Shown here: one piece after another, positions 1 to 10,464 of the stretch | Layout of the letters: every line of letters begins with the position of its first letter | How positions within the stretch are numbered: position 1 is the stretch's first letter | Assembly (NCBI RefSeq): GCF_014633365.1 | Contig: NC_068341.1 | Location: 6,696,001 to 6,760,000, forward strand | Source: Diospyros lotus | Lineage: Eukaryota > Streptophyta > Magnoliopsida > Ericales > Ebenaceae | DNA length: 64,000 nt | Reading direction: 5' to 3' | Made by a program: the position numbers and the translations under genes | The notes under the pieces: model-generated | What the model was told of the DNA's origin: nothing | The model's input: the letters and a program-made list of their open reading frames with translations, nothing else | Database searches by the model: none

Positions 1-2320
1 GCCCCTATTCCATGGTTGCTAGCATCGATTTCTAGCACGAATGGCTTGCTGAAATCAGGCAAACCCAACACTGGCACTTCACTTAGTGCTTTCTTCAACT
101 GCTTAAAAGCTTGATCAGCCTTAGGATTCCACTTGAAGCCATCTTTCTTCAACAATTCAGTCAATGGCTTGCTAATCATTCCATAATCCTTTGCAAATCT
201 CTGGTAATACCTAATGAGCCCTAGGAACCCTCTTAATGTCCTAATGCTGGTAAGTTTAGGCCATGCCACAATAGCCTCAATTTTCTTGGGATCTGTGCCC
301 ACTCCAGCCCCTAAAATTATATGCCCCAAGTATTCCACATGTTTTTGTGCAAAAGCACACTTTGATTCCTTGATATACAATTGGTTGAATCTCAAGATCT
401 CAAATATAGCCCTAAGGTGGTCTAGGTGTTGATCAAAAGAAGGCTGTAGACTAGGATGTCATCAAAGAAAACCAACACAAATTTTCTGAGATATGGTCCA
501 AAAATTTGGTTCATTAGAGCTTGAAATGTGGCTGGTGCGTTGGTTTGGCCAAAAGGCATAATAGTGAATTCGGCATAATAGTGAATTCAAAATGGCCGTG
601 TTGTGTCTTGAAGACTGTTTTGGGTATGTCATTTGGATCCATCCTAATTTGATGGCATCATGATCATAGGTCCAATTTAGAGAATAGAGAGGCATGTTTG
701 AGCTAATCCAATAGGTCAATCCTCAATGATGGGGATAGGAAATTTATCTTTAATGGTAATGGCATTGAGTTGTCAATAATCTGTTGGGTTTTTTGCATTG
801 AGGATTCTATCTAGAAGATGAAAAAGACAATAAAACTCATTTGGCAAGTGAACATGACTGTAATTCTAAGTTAGAAAGGAGATAACTTAGATATTATATT
901 ATAAGGGTTATTTTAGTCTTTGTGTAGGTAAAATAACATGCTTTGTAATTAACACCTCTTATGGTCTATAAATAGAACAAAATCATTCATTCATTTATGT
1001 CACTGTATACGAGTGAAATTGCCGAGAAGAGAGAAAAGGCTTTGAGAGTGGGAGAGTCTTTGTAATCTCTATGAGAGGGCAGTGTACTTGTGTGATAGAG
1101 AGTAGAGGGTTCTTGTAGACTTTTCTCCGATTTTTAGTAAATTGCTCTCGGGATTTGCAGCTGGATGTAAGATTGATCTTTGATCAGTTTAAACCAAGAT
1201 ATATCTTGCGCCTATTGTTTGGTTTGGTTGTATCTCTTTCATTTTCTTTCTTAAATTATGTTCTTTCATTTCCAGTTTATATTTTCTGTTGTGGGATGAT
1301 TTCGGGTGAGGAATGTTGATAGAATTGGCAAACTATAAGTATTGATTTGAGTTTCTAAGAGCTCCTAATCCTAACATAATCATACAGAACGCCATGTACC
1401 ATCTTTTTCTTAACTTATAGGACGGGTGAAGCAAATGGGCTTTGGCTAGGTTTGATTAAAGACTGGTTCAACATCTCTTTAACAAGTTTTTTCAATCTCA
1501 AGTTTGAGTTTAGGGGGGTATCTATAAGACTTAAATGTTCATTGGTTCAAAATTAGGTTGAAGGGGTATTGTGTGGTCCAAGGATCTTTTGGGGGGGGGG
1601 GGGGGGGAAGTGACTTAGGTTCTACAAAAAGATCTTGATATTCAACCAATAATACATCAAGTAGGGCCAATTCGTGTACCTGTCCAGTGGCTGTAGATGA
1701 TTGGATCCCTGGTTTAGAATCTCCCTCCTCTATCTCCAGTTGCTCAATAGCTTCAATTGAGATCAGTTGTGCTACTTGGGACACCTTTTTGAATAGTTGT
1801 TGCAATTTCTTCCCCTTGATCAACTTGCACGCCCCTACTTCCATGTTCCCATGCAACACCACCCTCTTGCCATCCTTCTCTAGGGTCACCTCCATCTTGT
1901 TGAAGTCAAACTAATTGGACTCAGTTCCCTCATCCAATCAACCTCGAGAACAATAAGGCATCCCCCTAACTTTAGTAGTCTCAAGTCAACTTGGTAATCT
2001 TCTCCTTGCATTTCCTTGCAAAATCCCAAATATGCAGATTTGCTTAGCACTTTACTTCCGCTAGCTATGGTTACAAATAAAGGTTGAGTGCTAGATAGTG
2101 GCCACTTCATCCTTTTAGTTGTTCCCTCGTCAATGAAACTGTGGGTACTCCCACTATCTATTAAAACCATGAGTGCGTTGTCGTGCACCTTTCCCTCTAC
2201 TTTAATAATCTTGCTACTGGCCATCCCTTTGATTGCATGCAAGGAAATGGCCCCTTTACCTTCTTCCTCCTCTTCACTCATTGCCACCTCTTCCTCTTCT
2301 TCCCCTTCTAGGAAAAGCAA
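1..2320 (-). pseudogene. protease, RT and RNase H of gypsy element 1 (broken, interrupted)
   Basis: The protease domain (1886-2320) has the active site [12 protein letters not shown] and a conserved SGSKV loop. RT follows: the segment before the insertion is weak, and the coding signal resumes across the insertion site, where removing 782-1376 and one target copy restores an RT palm-like DY.QLNAITIKDKFP reading. Further left come EYLGHII, FLGLIRYYQRF and the RNase H start. A poly-G/C tract at 1590-1608 disturbs the frame. Stops are frequent. Confidence 0.8.
782..1376 (+). mobile_element. solo LTR, copia type, with TAATC target duplication
   Basis: 595 bp bounded by TGTTGGG and CCTAACA, which are imperfect inverted repeats. 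It is flanked on both sides by TAATC (777-781 and 1377-1381), a perfect 5-bp target-site duplication. A TATA box (CTATAAATAGAA) near 965-976 gives plus orientation. It sits inside the RT of gypsy element 1. The interior shares blocks such as ACCAAGATATATC with the solo LTR at 5529-6101, so the two belong to related families. No internal coding region remains, consistent with LTR-LTR recombination. Confidence 0.88.
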
Positions 2321-3410
2321 CTACTTCTTGCACTGATGGCCTAAAGAATACCTGTCCCCACATCTAAAGCATAGTCTAACAGCCCTCCTCTGCTCAATGA
2401 GCTTGTACCTCTGTTGCAAATTCGAATTAGGAGATGTAGTTGCCACATACCTTACACCTGTCCCTCCCTTGAAATTCTCTTTACTCTGCATTCTTCCTCG
2501 AAATAGAACCATCCCCAAATTAATTCCTCTACTCTAACCCCTTTGTTTCTTCATTAAGGCTTCTATTGTTAACTCTTGTAATAGTACATCCTCTATCGCT
2601 TCTTGCAAAGACCTAGGCCTCATCATTTTCACCATGGATTTGAGGTCATCACTCAATCCACTGATAAAACTCGATACAAAATACTTCTTAGTCATGTAGG
2701 GGTTTCTATTAAGCATGAGTAACTTTACCTTTTCGAACTTGAGCTAATACTCATCACCGTTCCATTATGCCTCAGTTTATTAAACTCTTCCACAATATCT
2801 ATAGTCCTTCGTTCACCAAATCTTTCGCACAAACCCCCCAACAGACTCCTCCCAACTACAGCTATCCCTCACCCCTAACCATCCTTGAAACCAGACATCG
2901 CCTACATTGTTTAGGTATGCTGCTGCCAGAGTAACTCTCTGGTCATCAGCCACCTGATGAATATTAAACAACTTCTCACACCTCCTGGTCCACCACCGGG
3001 CTTCATTTCATCAAACACCGGCAATTCTAACTTAGGCACTAAAAAATTCGACTGGCCAAAATTCATCGGAGCTTATGGCCTCCTTCCCACCACATTTTCA
3101 CCCATCACCACTGGATCAACCCCCAATTTAGAGGATCCGGCTACTCTGTGACTGGTGCCAATAATCGGGAGTATTGGATCCATTCTCTCACAAGGGGGAA
3201 AGTTAGGGGATAACCTTATTGGTGCCTGATTTGAGAACATCAGTGCGTATTGTTGCATTTGGTCTCATACCATGTTGTTGTGCTCTTGCATCTCCTCTCG
3301 AATCTAGTTGCGCATCTCTCCTCACAACCAATCTGAAATATCCTCCAGCTTCTTATCTACCCAATTTTGCATCTCCATCTACTTCCTACGCATGTCATCG
3401 GCCATAGCAA
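2321..3410 (-). pseudogene. gag of gypsy element 1 (broken)
   Basis: Fragments in several frames match the plant gypsy gag order: N-terminal coiled region, the conserved stretch SSFISGLSDDLKSMVK at 2620-2690, and a CCHC zinc knuckle at about 2345-2400 followed by basic residues. It closely parallels the gag of the element at 49742-51229, where the matching stretch reads [16 protein letters not shown]. Several stops and frame changes make it non-coding today. It is followed without a gap by the protease domain. Confidence 0.75.
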
Positions 3411-3458
3411 TAAGATCACCGAAAACTATTCAGCCAAGAGCTTGCTTTAATAGCAATT

Positions 3459-3831
3459 TGTCAGATCGAAATCTAACAATTGAGAATTCTCAATTTCCGA
3501 GAGGAATTGAGAAGCAAGGAACTGGAAAATTAGGGGGAAAAGATGAGAGGAGAGAGTGAGAGACAGAGTTCAGAAATAAGAGGGAATAGAAATGAGGGGG
3601 AAACTGATTTCCAATTTTATTAAACATGTGAAACTTGGCACATATCAATGGTATTTATACTGATCTATAACCAAATTTGGGCGCCAAAAGCAGTTAACCC
3701 ACTTGTCCACTTGGCCTTACAACTTGTCATAGGCATGCCTGGAACATTCCTCCAACTATGCCAAAAAGGGGCTTATTTAACAAAGCCTAATCAACCTGTT
3801 ACATAAAGGCTAACAGTCTGCTAATGTGACA
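3459..3831 (-). repeat. 5' LTR of gypsy element 1
   Basis: Bounded by TGTCA and TGACA (5-bp terminal inverted repeats), 373 bp. On the minus strand it holds a TATA-like AGTATAAATACC near 3645-3660. The adjoining 3446-3457 reads on the minus strand as a degraded initiator-Met tRNA primer-binding site (TGCTATTAAAGC against TGGTATCAGAGC). The partner LTR would lie left of the window. Confidence 0.7.
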
Positions 3832-4189
3832 ATCACCAGAGAGGTGCCCTCAAGTAGTTTTGCCGGTGAGAGAATGCAAACATAGTATCTAAGGATAAAT
3901 GTCAAGGAGATCCACATCCACTCTACAAAAAGTCATCAAGGAGATTTGAGTCGAGGAGATGCGCCAAGGCACTATGTTAAGTAGTCTAATTGCTCTCTAG
4001 AACTCAGGGGTTGGGCTTTGGCCAAAGGCAAGACACAACATCACATGAACTCTTCATCCCCAAGGCATTTCCTTCCATAGAAAGGTTTCAATGGGAACAT
4101 ATTGCATTATGTGAATGACTTTAAAAGGACTCATAACACTTGTATGAATAATAGGAGATCCTATAATACCACAAGGAGAACAATGTACG
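3832..4189. other. non-coding spacer between two retrotransposons
   Basis: No gene is seen. The stretch 4142-4169 recurs with two mismatches at 9961-9988 on the other side of the copia element, suggesting an older repeat or an outer element into which the copia element inserted. Confidence 0.5.
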
Positions 4190-4481
4190 TGTCAACGATT
4201 GAAGTTTAAAGTTTGAATAGTTGGCGATTGAATAGAAGAGGATAAGGAGCCGAGAAGATAAAAACTAAAGCTTTATTTGTTTTAAGTTTTTAATCTCCTA
4301 TGTAAATTTGTAAATTATAAAGTTATTGTTGTAATCTAGTCCTACTAATTAGGATTGTAATCTATTCTTAGTTTTTAGGAGAATTATTAGGAGTTATTAG
4401 GAGCTCTCTTGTATATATAGATTAGTTTACATGCAGAATAAAAGGAAGGAATTATATTCTCTTCAAAGTTCCTTTTTGACA
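4190..4481 (+). repeat. 5' LTR of copia element 1
   Basis: 292 bp, begins TGTCAACG and ends TTTTTGACA. A TATA-like run (TATATATAGA) lies near 4412-4421. It is followed at once by the primer-binding site. Confidence 0.92.
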
Positions 4482-4494
4482 TGGTATCAGAGCC
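4482..4494 (+). other. primer-binding site (initiator-Met tRNA)
   Basis: TGGTATCAGAGCC directly after the LTR, the standard plant copia primer site complementary to the 3' end of initiator-Met tRNA. Confidence 0.9.
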
Positions 4495-4693
4495 AACCTT
4501 CTAAGGGGCTCCTTTTCAGCCTTCATTGCCCTTTTTTTTTTCCTCTCTGGCCTCTAGTGCCATTCTCAAGCATCCATTATCACCATCTTAGTGGGATAAT
4601 TAAGGCCTCATTTGCCTCTTTTCTTCACCTAAGAAGCCCTCTTTGGTTCTTTTTCCCTCACCCGATCTTTGATCATTTATTCCTTCACCCGAC

Positions 4694-6180
4694 ATGATGT
4701 CTACTGCCTCTAACACTAATCCTATGCCGGAGACAATTGAAACCAACAACACCATGGAAGTCCCATTTGCTAGAATTGGCAGTATAGGCAATGGAGGAGA
4801 GTTGCAAAATCTCTAGATGGCCTACCAGTTGAATGGAAAAAATTATTTGAAGTGGTCCTAGCTGATCCATACTTTTCTCAAGGGAAAAGGAAAACTACGT
4901 CATCTCTTGGGGATTGGTCCTAAGGAGGAAGATCCTATGTTTGTAGCGTGGGATGAGGAGGATTCATTAGTGATGTTATGGCCATGGAATTTAATGGTAC
5001 TGGAGATAAATGATACGGTGATGTTTTAAACAACTGCTAAAGACATGAGAGGCAGTCAAGCTCACCTATTCCAAGGTGAAAGATGCTCAAAAGAGATACG
5101 AAGTAAGGACCAAGATTGTTGCCACTAAACAAGGGGTAAGGTCTTTCACTGAGTATGCCAATACACTGCAAACTTTATGGCAAGAATTGGATCATTACCA
5201 ATGCCTAAAGATGAAATGCAGTAAAGATGCAGCATTACAAAAAAAGTTTGTGGAGAAAGAAAGAACCTATGATTTATTGGCTAGACTTAATATGGAGTTT
5301 GATGTGATAAGAGATCAAATTCTTTGTAAGGAGGATTTACCCTCTCTAAATGAAGTAATCTTTATAATCCAGGCTGAAGAAGGGAGAAGGGGAGTGATGC
5401 TGGACGACTCCCCAATAGAGAGATCAGCACTAGTGTCACTAAAGGCTCCTAACAGGGGTCCTAAAGAGGAGAAGAAGACTGGGGATAGAGACTCTCTATG
5501 GTGTATCTTTTGTATAACATACTATTACTGTTTTGCCTAAAAGTAATTGAATGCTGGATTTAAAGTCGAAATCAGGAAGAAATAAAGATGATTTGGCAGC
5601 AGTTAGTTAATAGGACATAAATGTAACTAATTGTATTTTCTAAGGGTAGATTTGACTTTTATGAGTTAGTTATTCTTCCTTTAGTAGTTCCGCCTTTATA
5701 TTCTATAAATAGAAGTGGGAGGAGGTCAGTCATATCATCAAAACTTTCATATCTTTCATTCCTTGTGTTCGGATACAGTGAGAGGCGAGAGTAAGAGCTG
5801 TGCGATTCTAGTTCTTGTTGTCTTCATTAGAGTATTGTATTCGAGAGGCAAAGAGGAGTGAAAGAGGGGTATTCTTGTATTGGTTTCTTATTCATTTCTA
5901 GTGGATTGGTTGCTTCTTGGATTGTTGGATGTAGTGCCATGTAAATGGCATGAACCAAGGTATATCATGTATACTGCAATCTGATTTGGTTTTCTTTACT
6001 TTTAATTTTGTTTTTCGTTATCTACTTTCAGTCTTCAATATTGTTTGAATTCGGTGAGGTTTTTGAGTGATTCTTGAGAGATCATAGTCTCGGTTTCAAC
6101 ACATACCATAGAGAGGTGCTCGAAGTTACATGGAAAACCATCCAAAGGAGGACAATTGGGGGGCCAAAGCCAAGCCTATA
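4694..6180 (+). pseudogene. gag of copia element 1 (split by a solo LTR)
   Basis: The N-terminal part begins near 4694 and shows a degraded YQLNGKNYLKWS motif typical of copia gag. The longest open stretch (5076-5540) covers the UBN2-type core with VRSFTEYANTLQTLWQELD and the end of the capsid domain. The zinc knuckle starts at WCIFC (about 5501-5515) and resumes after the inserted LTR as HTIERCSKLHGKP (about 6102-6140). In-frame stops lie upstream of 5076. Confidence 0.8.
5529..6101 (+). mobile_element. solo LTR inside the copia gag zinc knuckle
   Basis: 573 bp bounded by TGTTTTG and TTTCAACA, with a TATA box (CTATAAATAGAA) near 5703-5714. It interrupts the CCHC knuckle of the host gag. The flanking pentamers ATTAC and CATAC agree in only three positions, so the target duplication is decayed or the boundary is slightly off. 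It shares ACCAAGGTATATC-type blocks with the solo LTR at 782-1376. Confidence 0.7.
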
Positions 6181-6384
6181 TGGCTAACAACCAACAACAA
6201 GCAAAACAAAAAGGATTAGAACACGGAGAAGGCTTGGATCTCAACTGAGCAGAAATCAAGAAGCCAAGGAATTTTCTAGAATCTCTTGACAAGAAAGAAA
6301 AAGGTATATGTTCTCTTGCACTTACATGTATTTCCTCTCATTCTATTACCCTACATGCTTCGAGAATAATAACTCAACCTAACT

Positions 6385-9300
6385 CTTGGATCCTAGACTC
6401 TGGGGCAACAGATCATATGACCCCTCTTTCCCATTATTTCATTATCTACAGCCCTTGTTCAAGTTCCAAGAAAATATCCATGGCAGATGAGTCCTTAACC
6501 ACCATTGTCGGCGAAGGAAATATCATTCTCAATGAATATCTTACACTCAAGAATGTTCTCCATGTCCCTAAACTATTCAGTAACCTTATTTCCATTCAAA
6601 AGCTGGTCCTAGACAGAAATTGCAATGCTAACTTTTATCCTACTTTCTGTGAAATTTAGGGACAAAAATCGAAGAAGATGATTGGGCTTGCTAAGTCTAG
6701 GGTTGGCTTATACTATCTCGAGGGACCAAATGTGCAGGAGAAAAAGGAAAAGGTGAATTTTGTGTCATGTTTGGTGCAATTTAATAGAGATAAGATTTGG
6801 TTGCATCACAATCGCCTTGGTCACCCCTCATTTTTCACTCTTAGAGTCATGTTTCTAGCTTTATTTAAGGGTTTTGATGTTAAAAATTTCTAGTGTTCAG
6901 TCTATTAATTTGCTAAACATAAAAGGGTGACTTATCCTTCATCGAATAAAAGAACTTTTGTTCCATTCTCTCCCATTCATAGTGGTGTTTGGGGCCTTGC
7001 AACCGCTCCCAATATTTCTGGGGCACGGTGATTTATAGTGTTTGTGGATGATTGCACTCGAGTGATGTGGTTATTTCTTATGAAAAATAAATCTAAAGTG
7101 AACACTATTTTTCCTAACTTCTATAACATGATTAGTACTCAATTTGGAGTGTAAATCAAGAGACTAAGATTTGATAATGCCAAACATTTCTTTAACCAAT
7201 CCTAATCAAATTTTTTCCAACAAAAAGAAGTAGTTCTAACTGCCACGTCCCTTATCAATCAGTTCCCTTCCCAAACTCTTAATTCTCTCAGCCCTATTCA
7301 ACTCCTAACCAAACACTTCTCTGACATTCATATCCCTAGTTGTTGGAAACTAAAAATTTTTTAGCGCATATCATTTGTCCATGTTCATAATCCTCATAGA
7401 GGCAAATTAGACCCTCAAGCTCTAAAATGCATCTTCATTGGATACTCCTCGACCCAAAAAGGCTATAGATGTTACCATCCCCCTTCAAAAAAGTTCTGTG
7501 TTAACTGATGTGACTTTTGTGGAAAACATGCCTTATTTTGACCATTCTCATAACAGCCAAACAATCTCAGACAGAGATCAATTTTCATCTCTACCTGATC
7601 TGGAATTTTCTTATTCTTTGCCTTATTCTGGTCCGGTTAATTCTAAGGATTTCATCAAATACGACTCAGGAGGAGCCCACTCCGAGTACTCCTCCCCTAC
7701 GGGTCTATTCAAGACAGAAGCAGTTGGTTTCTAGCCCTTACGCATGTCTAAGAATCCAATTCATCTCCTGAATCTGCTACTTATACCAACACTAGCAGCC
7801 CCCTTGAAATCTCATCAGGTAAATCTCCCATTGATCCCTCTGTATTTATAATTGAACCTATTAAACCTTAGAGTGAGCCAAAAATCTCTCAAAGTGACCT
7901 TGAATGGCCTATTGCCCTTAGAAAAGGCACTAGGACCTATACCAAGCATCTGTTGCATCTGTTTCTATCCTATTCCCAAGTTATCTACCCCACATAAAAC
8001 CTTCCTAACCAACCAACCTACATACCATACCTATTCCCAAGCACTTTACCGAATCTATAGGGGATGAGAATTGAAGGAATGCCATGGAAGTCGAGATGCC
8101 AGCCCTTGAAAAAAACCAAACTTGGGAGCTAGTTCAATTACCTAAAGGAAAACACCCGGTGGAATGTAAATGGATTTACATAGTCAAATATAAGTCTGAT
8201 GGGACATTAGACAGATATAAGGCAAGGCTAATGGCCAAGGGACACACTCAAGTATATGGCATAGATTACCTAGACACATTTGCCCATGTTGCAAAGCTAA
8301 ACACAGTCCGGGTACTCCTATCTCTAGCTGCTAATCTAGGCCGACCATTGTTGCATATGATGTAAAAAATGCCTTCTTACATGGAGACCTAGAAGAGGAA
8401 GTCTATGTGGATTTACCACCTAGATACAGTCCAACTACCCAAGAAAATGTAGTGTGCAAATTGAAGAAGGCTTTATATGGCCTTAAACAATCCCCTAGGA
8501 CTTGGTTTGGCCGATTTACGAAAGTAATGCTTACTCTAGGGTATAAACAAAGTCAAGGAGCCATACCCTCTTCATACACCACTTGACCACAGGGGGAGTG
8601 ACAGTGTTACTTGTGTATATGGATGATATTGTTGTGACCGAAAATGATAAAGAAGGTAGGAATAAAGTCAGGGAATGCAAAATCAAGGAGTTTGAAATTA
8701 AAGAATTCGGGAGATTGAAATACTTCTTAGGCATAGAAGTTGCACACTCAAAAGATGGCATCTTTATCTCCCAACAGAAATATATCATGGATTTGCTAAC
8801 AAAAACAGAACTACTAGGTTGTAAGGCAGTTGAAACTCTAATTGAACCCAATCACAAATTGGGGGAAGTTCTAGAGGATAATGAAGTTGATAAGGGGTCC
8901 TACCAAAGGCTAGTGGGTAGACTAATTTACCTAGCTCATACTCGGTTAGATATTGTATATGCAGTGGGGTTGGTTAGCCAATTCATGCATAATTCAAAAG
9001 AAATTCACCTAAGGGCAATTTATAGAATACTGCATTATTTGAAAGAAACACCAGGAAAAAACATTATGTTCAAAAGGGAAAAATGCATGACACTCGAAGC
9101 CTATACTGATGCAATTACGCAAGGTTAGTGGTAGACAGGAGATCTACATCTAGGTATTGTACCTTCCTAGGGCGTAACCTTGTGACTTGGAGGAGCAAGA
9201 AACACAGTATAGTGACCCAGTCAAGTGCGGAGGCAGAATTCAGATCCATGGCTCTAGGAGTTTATGAGTTGCTTTGGTTGAAAATATTACTAGATGACTT

Positions 9301-9545
9301 GAAAATCACTTTGGTAGCACCTATGATATTATTGTGACAACAAGTCAACAATAAGTATTGCTCACAATCCAATCCAACATGATAGAATTAAGCATGTTGA
9401 AGTGGACACACATTTTATCAAAGAAAAAATGGATAGTGGCTTGATTTGTACTCCATATATATCATCTTGTGAACAACTTGCAGATATTCTAACTAAAGGG
9501 TTACCCGCAACCATGTATCAAATGATGACTAACAAGCTTGGAACG
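6385..9545 (+). pseudogene. pol of copia element 1 (protease, integrase, RT, RNase H), broken
   Basis: The protease begins with WILDSGATDHMT at about 6385-6420. The integrase zinc-binding start is seen as IWLHHNRLGHPSF (6797-6835). The integrase core (about 6960-7250) has stops. RT carries [18 protein letters not shown] (8110-8170), [12 protein letters not shown] and the YMDDIV catalytic motif (8617-8634). RNase H carries SRYCTFLGRNLVTWRSKKH and SSAEAEFRSMA (9150-9255). At least seven stops or frameshifts make it non-functional. Confidence 0.88.
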
Positions 9546-9576
9546 GATGATATCCATTCTCAATCTTGAGGGGGAG

Positions 9577-9859
9577 TGTCAACGATTGAAGTTTAAAATT
9601 TGAATAGTTGGCAATTGAATAGAAGAGGGATAAGGAGCCAAGAAGATAAGAATTAAAGCTTTATTTGTTTTAAGTTTTTAATCTCCTATGTAAATCTGTA
9701 AATTATAAAGCTATTGTTATAATCTAGTCCTACTAACTAGGATTGTAATCCATTCCTAGTTTTTAGGAGAATTATTAGGAGTTCTCTTGTATGTACAGAT
9801 TAGCTTACACATGAAATAAAAGGATGGAATTTTATTCTCTTCAAAGTTCCTTTTTGACA
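9577..9859 (+). repeat. 3' LTR of copia element 1
   Basis: 283 bp, TGTCAACG to TTTTTGACA, preceded by the polypurine tract TTGAGGGGGAG ending at 9576. It lacks a 10-bp duplicated ATTAGGAGTT-type segment present in the 5' LTR. Confidence 0.92.
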
Positions 9860-10464
9860 ATATGCATTGTGCAACTGGAGCTTCCAAGCCTAGCCACATG
9901 ACAGCCATAGTACGTGCATCCATAGTATGCAAGCCATAAGCATAATAATGTTTTATCTTATATGAATAATGGGAGATCTTATAATACCCACATTGTCATA
10001 TGCCCACTGCTAATAAAGGGTGGTACCTTGTATAGGGAGCTATAAGCAGTGAGTAGGTAGTTACAGCACTGATTGTTTGTACCTAAGTGATAGCTTAAGG
10101 CAGTTGTGCTTTCTAGTCCCAAATGAGGAAAAACGTTTCAAATTACTTTACTTCCATTGCATACTCTTGCAAAAGAGATGAAAATATTTTTCATCCTGTA
10201 CCACTCCTTTCCATTCTACTGATTTACAATCCACTCCATTACTAACTCTCTCCCAAACAAAGCCTAAGGGAAGCAGCATACATAACAGCCAACAAGCCAA
10301 TAGGTTTATTAGTTTTAACAACAGAAATAAGTAATGAACTAGATAACAAATAATGCAATAAGCTGGTCAAAACTTGACAAGAATTTAATTAAAAACAAAG
10401 CAGGAAGCAACAACAGTTTTTGAGGAGAGTGACAAATAAAATCCAAATTGCTTCTGAAATGAAC
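9860..10464. other. intronic/spacer sequence without recognised genes
   Basis: No importin exon, RNA gene or mobile-element core could be seen. It contains the second copy (9961-9988) of the short repeat also found at 4142-4169. It lies just downstream of the donor site of importin-alpha exon 7 on the minus strand. Confidence 0.5.

Larger units (their letters stand above)
1..3831 (-). mobile_element. Ty3/gypsy (Reina-like chromovirus) retrotransposon, 3' part cut by window edge
   Basis: On the minus strand the order is 5' LTR (3459-3831), decayed primer-binding site, gag, protease, reverse transcriptase, RNase H, running off the window at base 1. Gag shows a CX2CX4HX4C knuckle (CFRCGDRYSLGHQC). 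The protease has [12 protein letters not shown]. The RT shows FLGLIRYYQRFAKDYG and PFVLEIDASNHG near the window start. The coding region has frameshifts and stops, so the copy is dead. A solo copia LTR (782-1376) splits the RT. The element lies in the presumed importin-alpha intron, in the same orientation as that gene. The Reina-like label is inferred from short LTRs and from similarity to the two other gypsy elements here, one of which ends in a chromodomain. Confidence 0.88.
4190..9859 (+). mobile_element. Ty1/copia retrotransposon, both LTRs present, inactive
   Basis: LTRs at 4190-4481 and 9577-9859 differ by roughly 6% by eye plus a 10-bp indel, mostly transitions. The primer-binding site TGGTATCAGAGCC (4482-4494) matches initiator-Met tRNA, and the polypurine tract ends at 9576. 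The internal order gag, protease, integrase, RT, RNase H is that of copia. There are many stops, the integrase core is eroded, and a solo LTR (5529-6101) splits the gag zinc knuckle. The flanks (GTACG and ATATG) do not give a clear target duplication. Confidence 0.93.
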
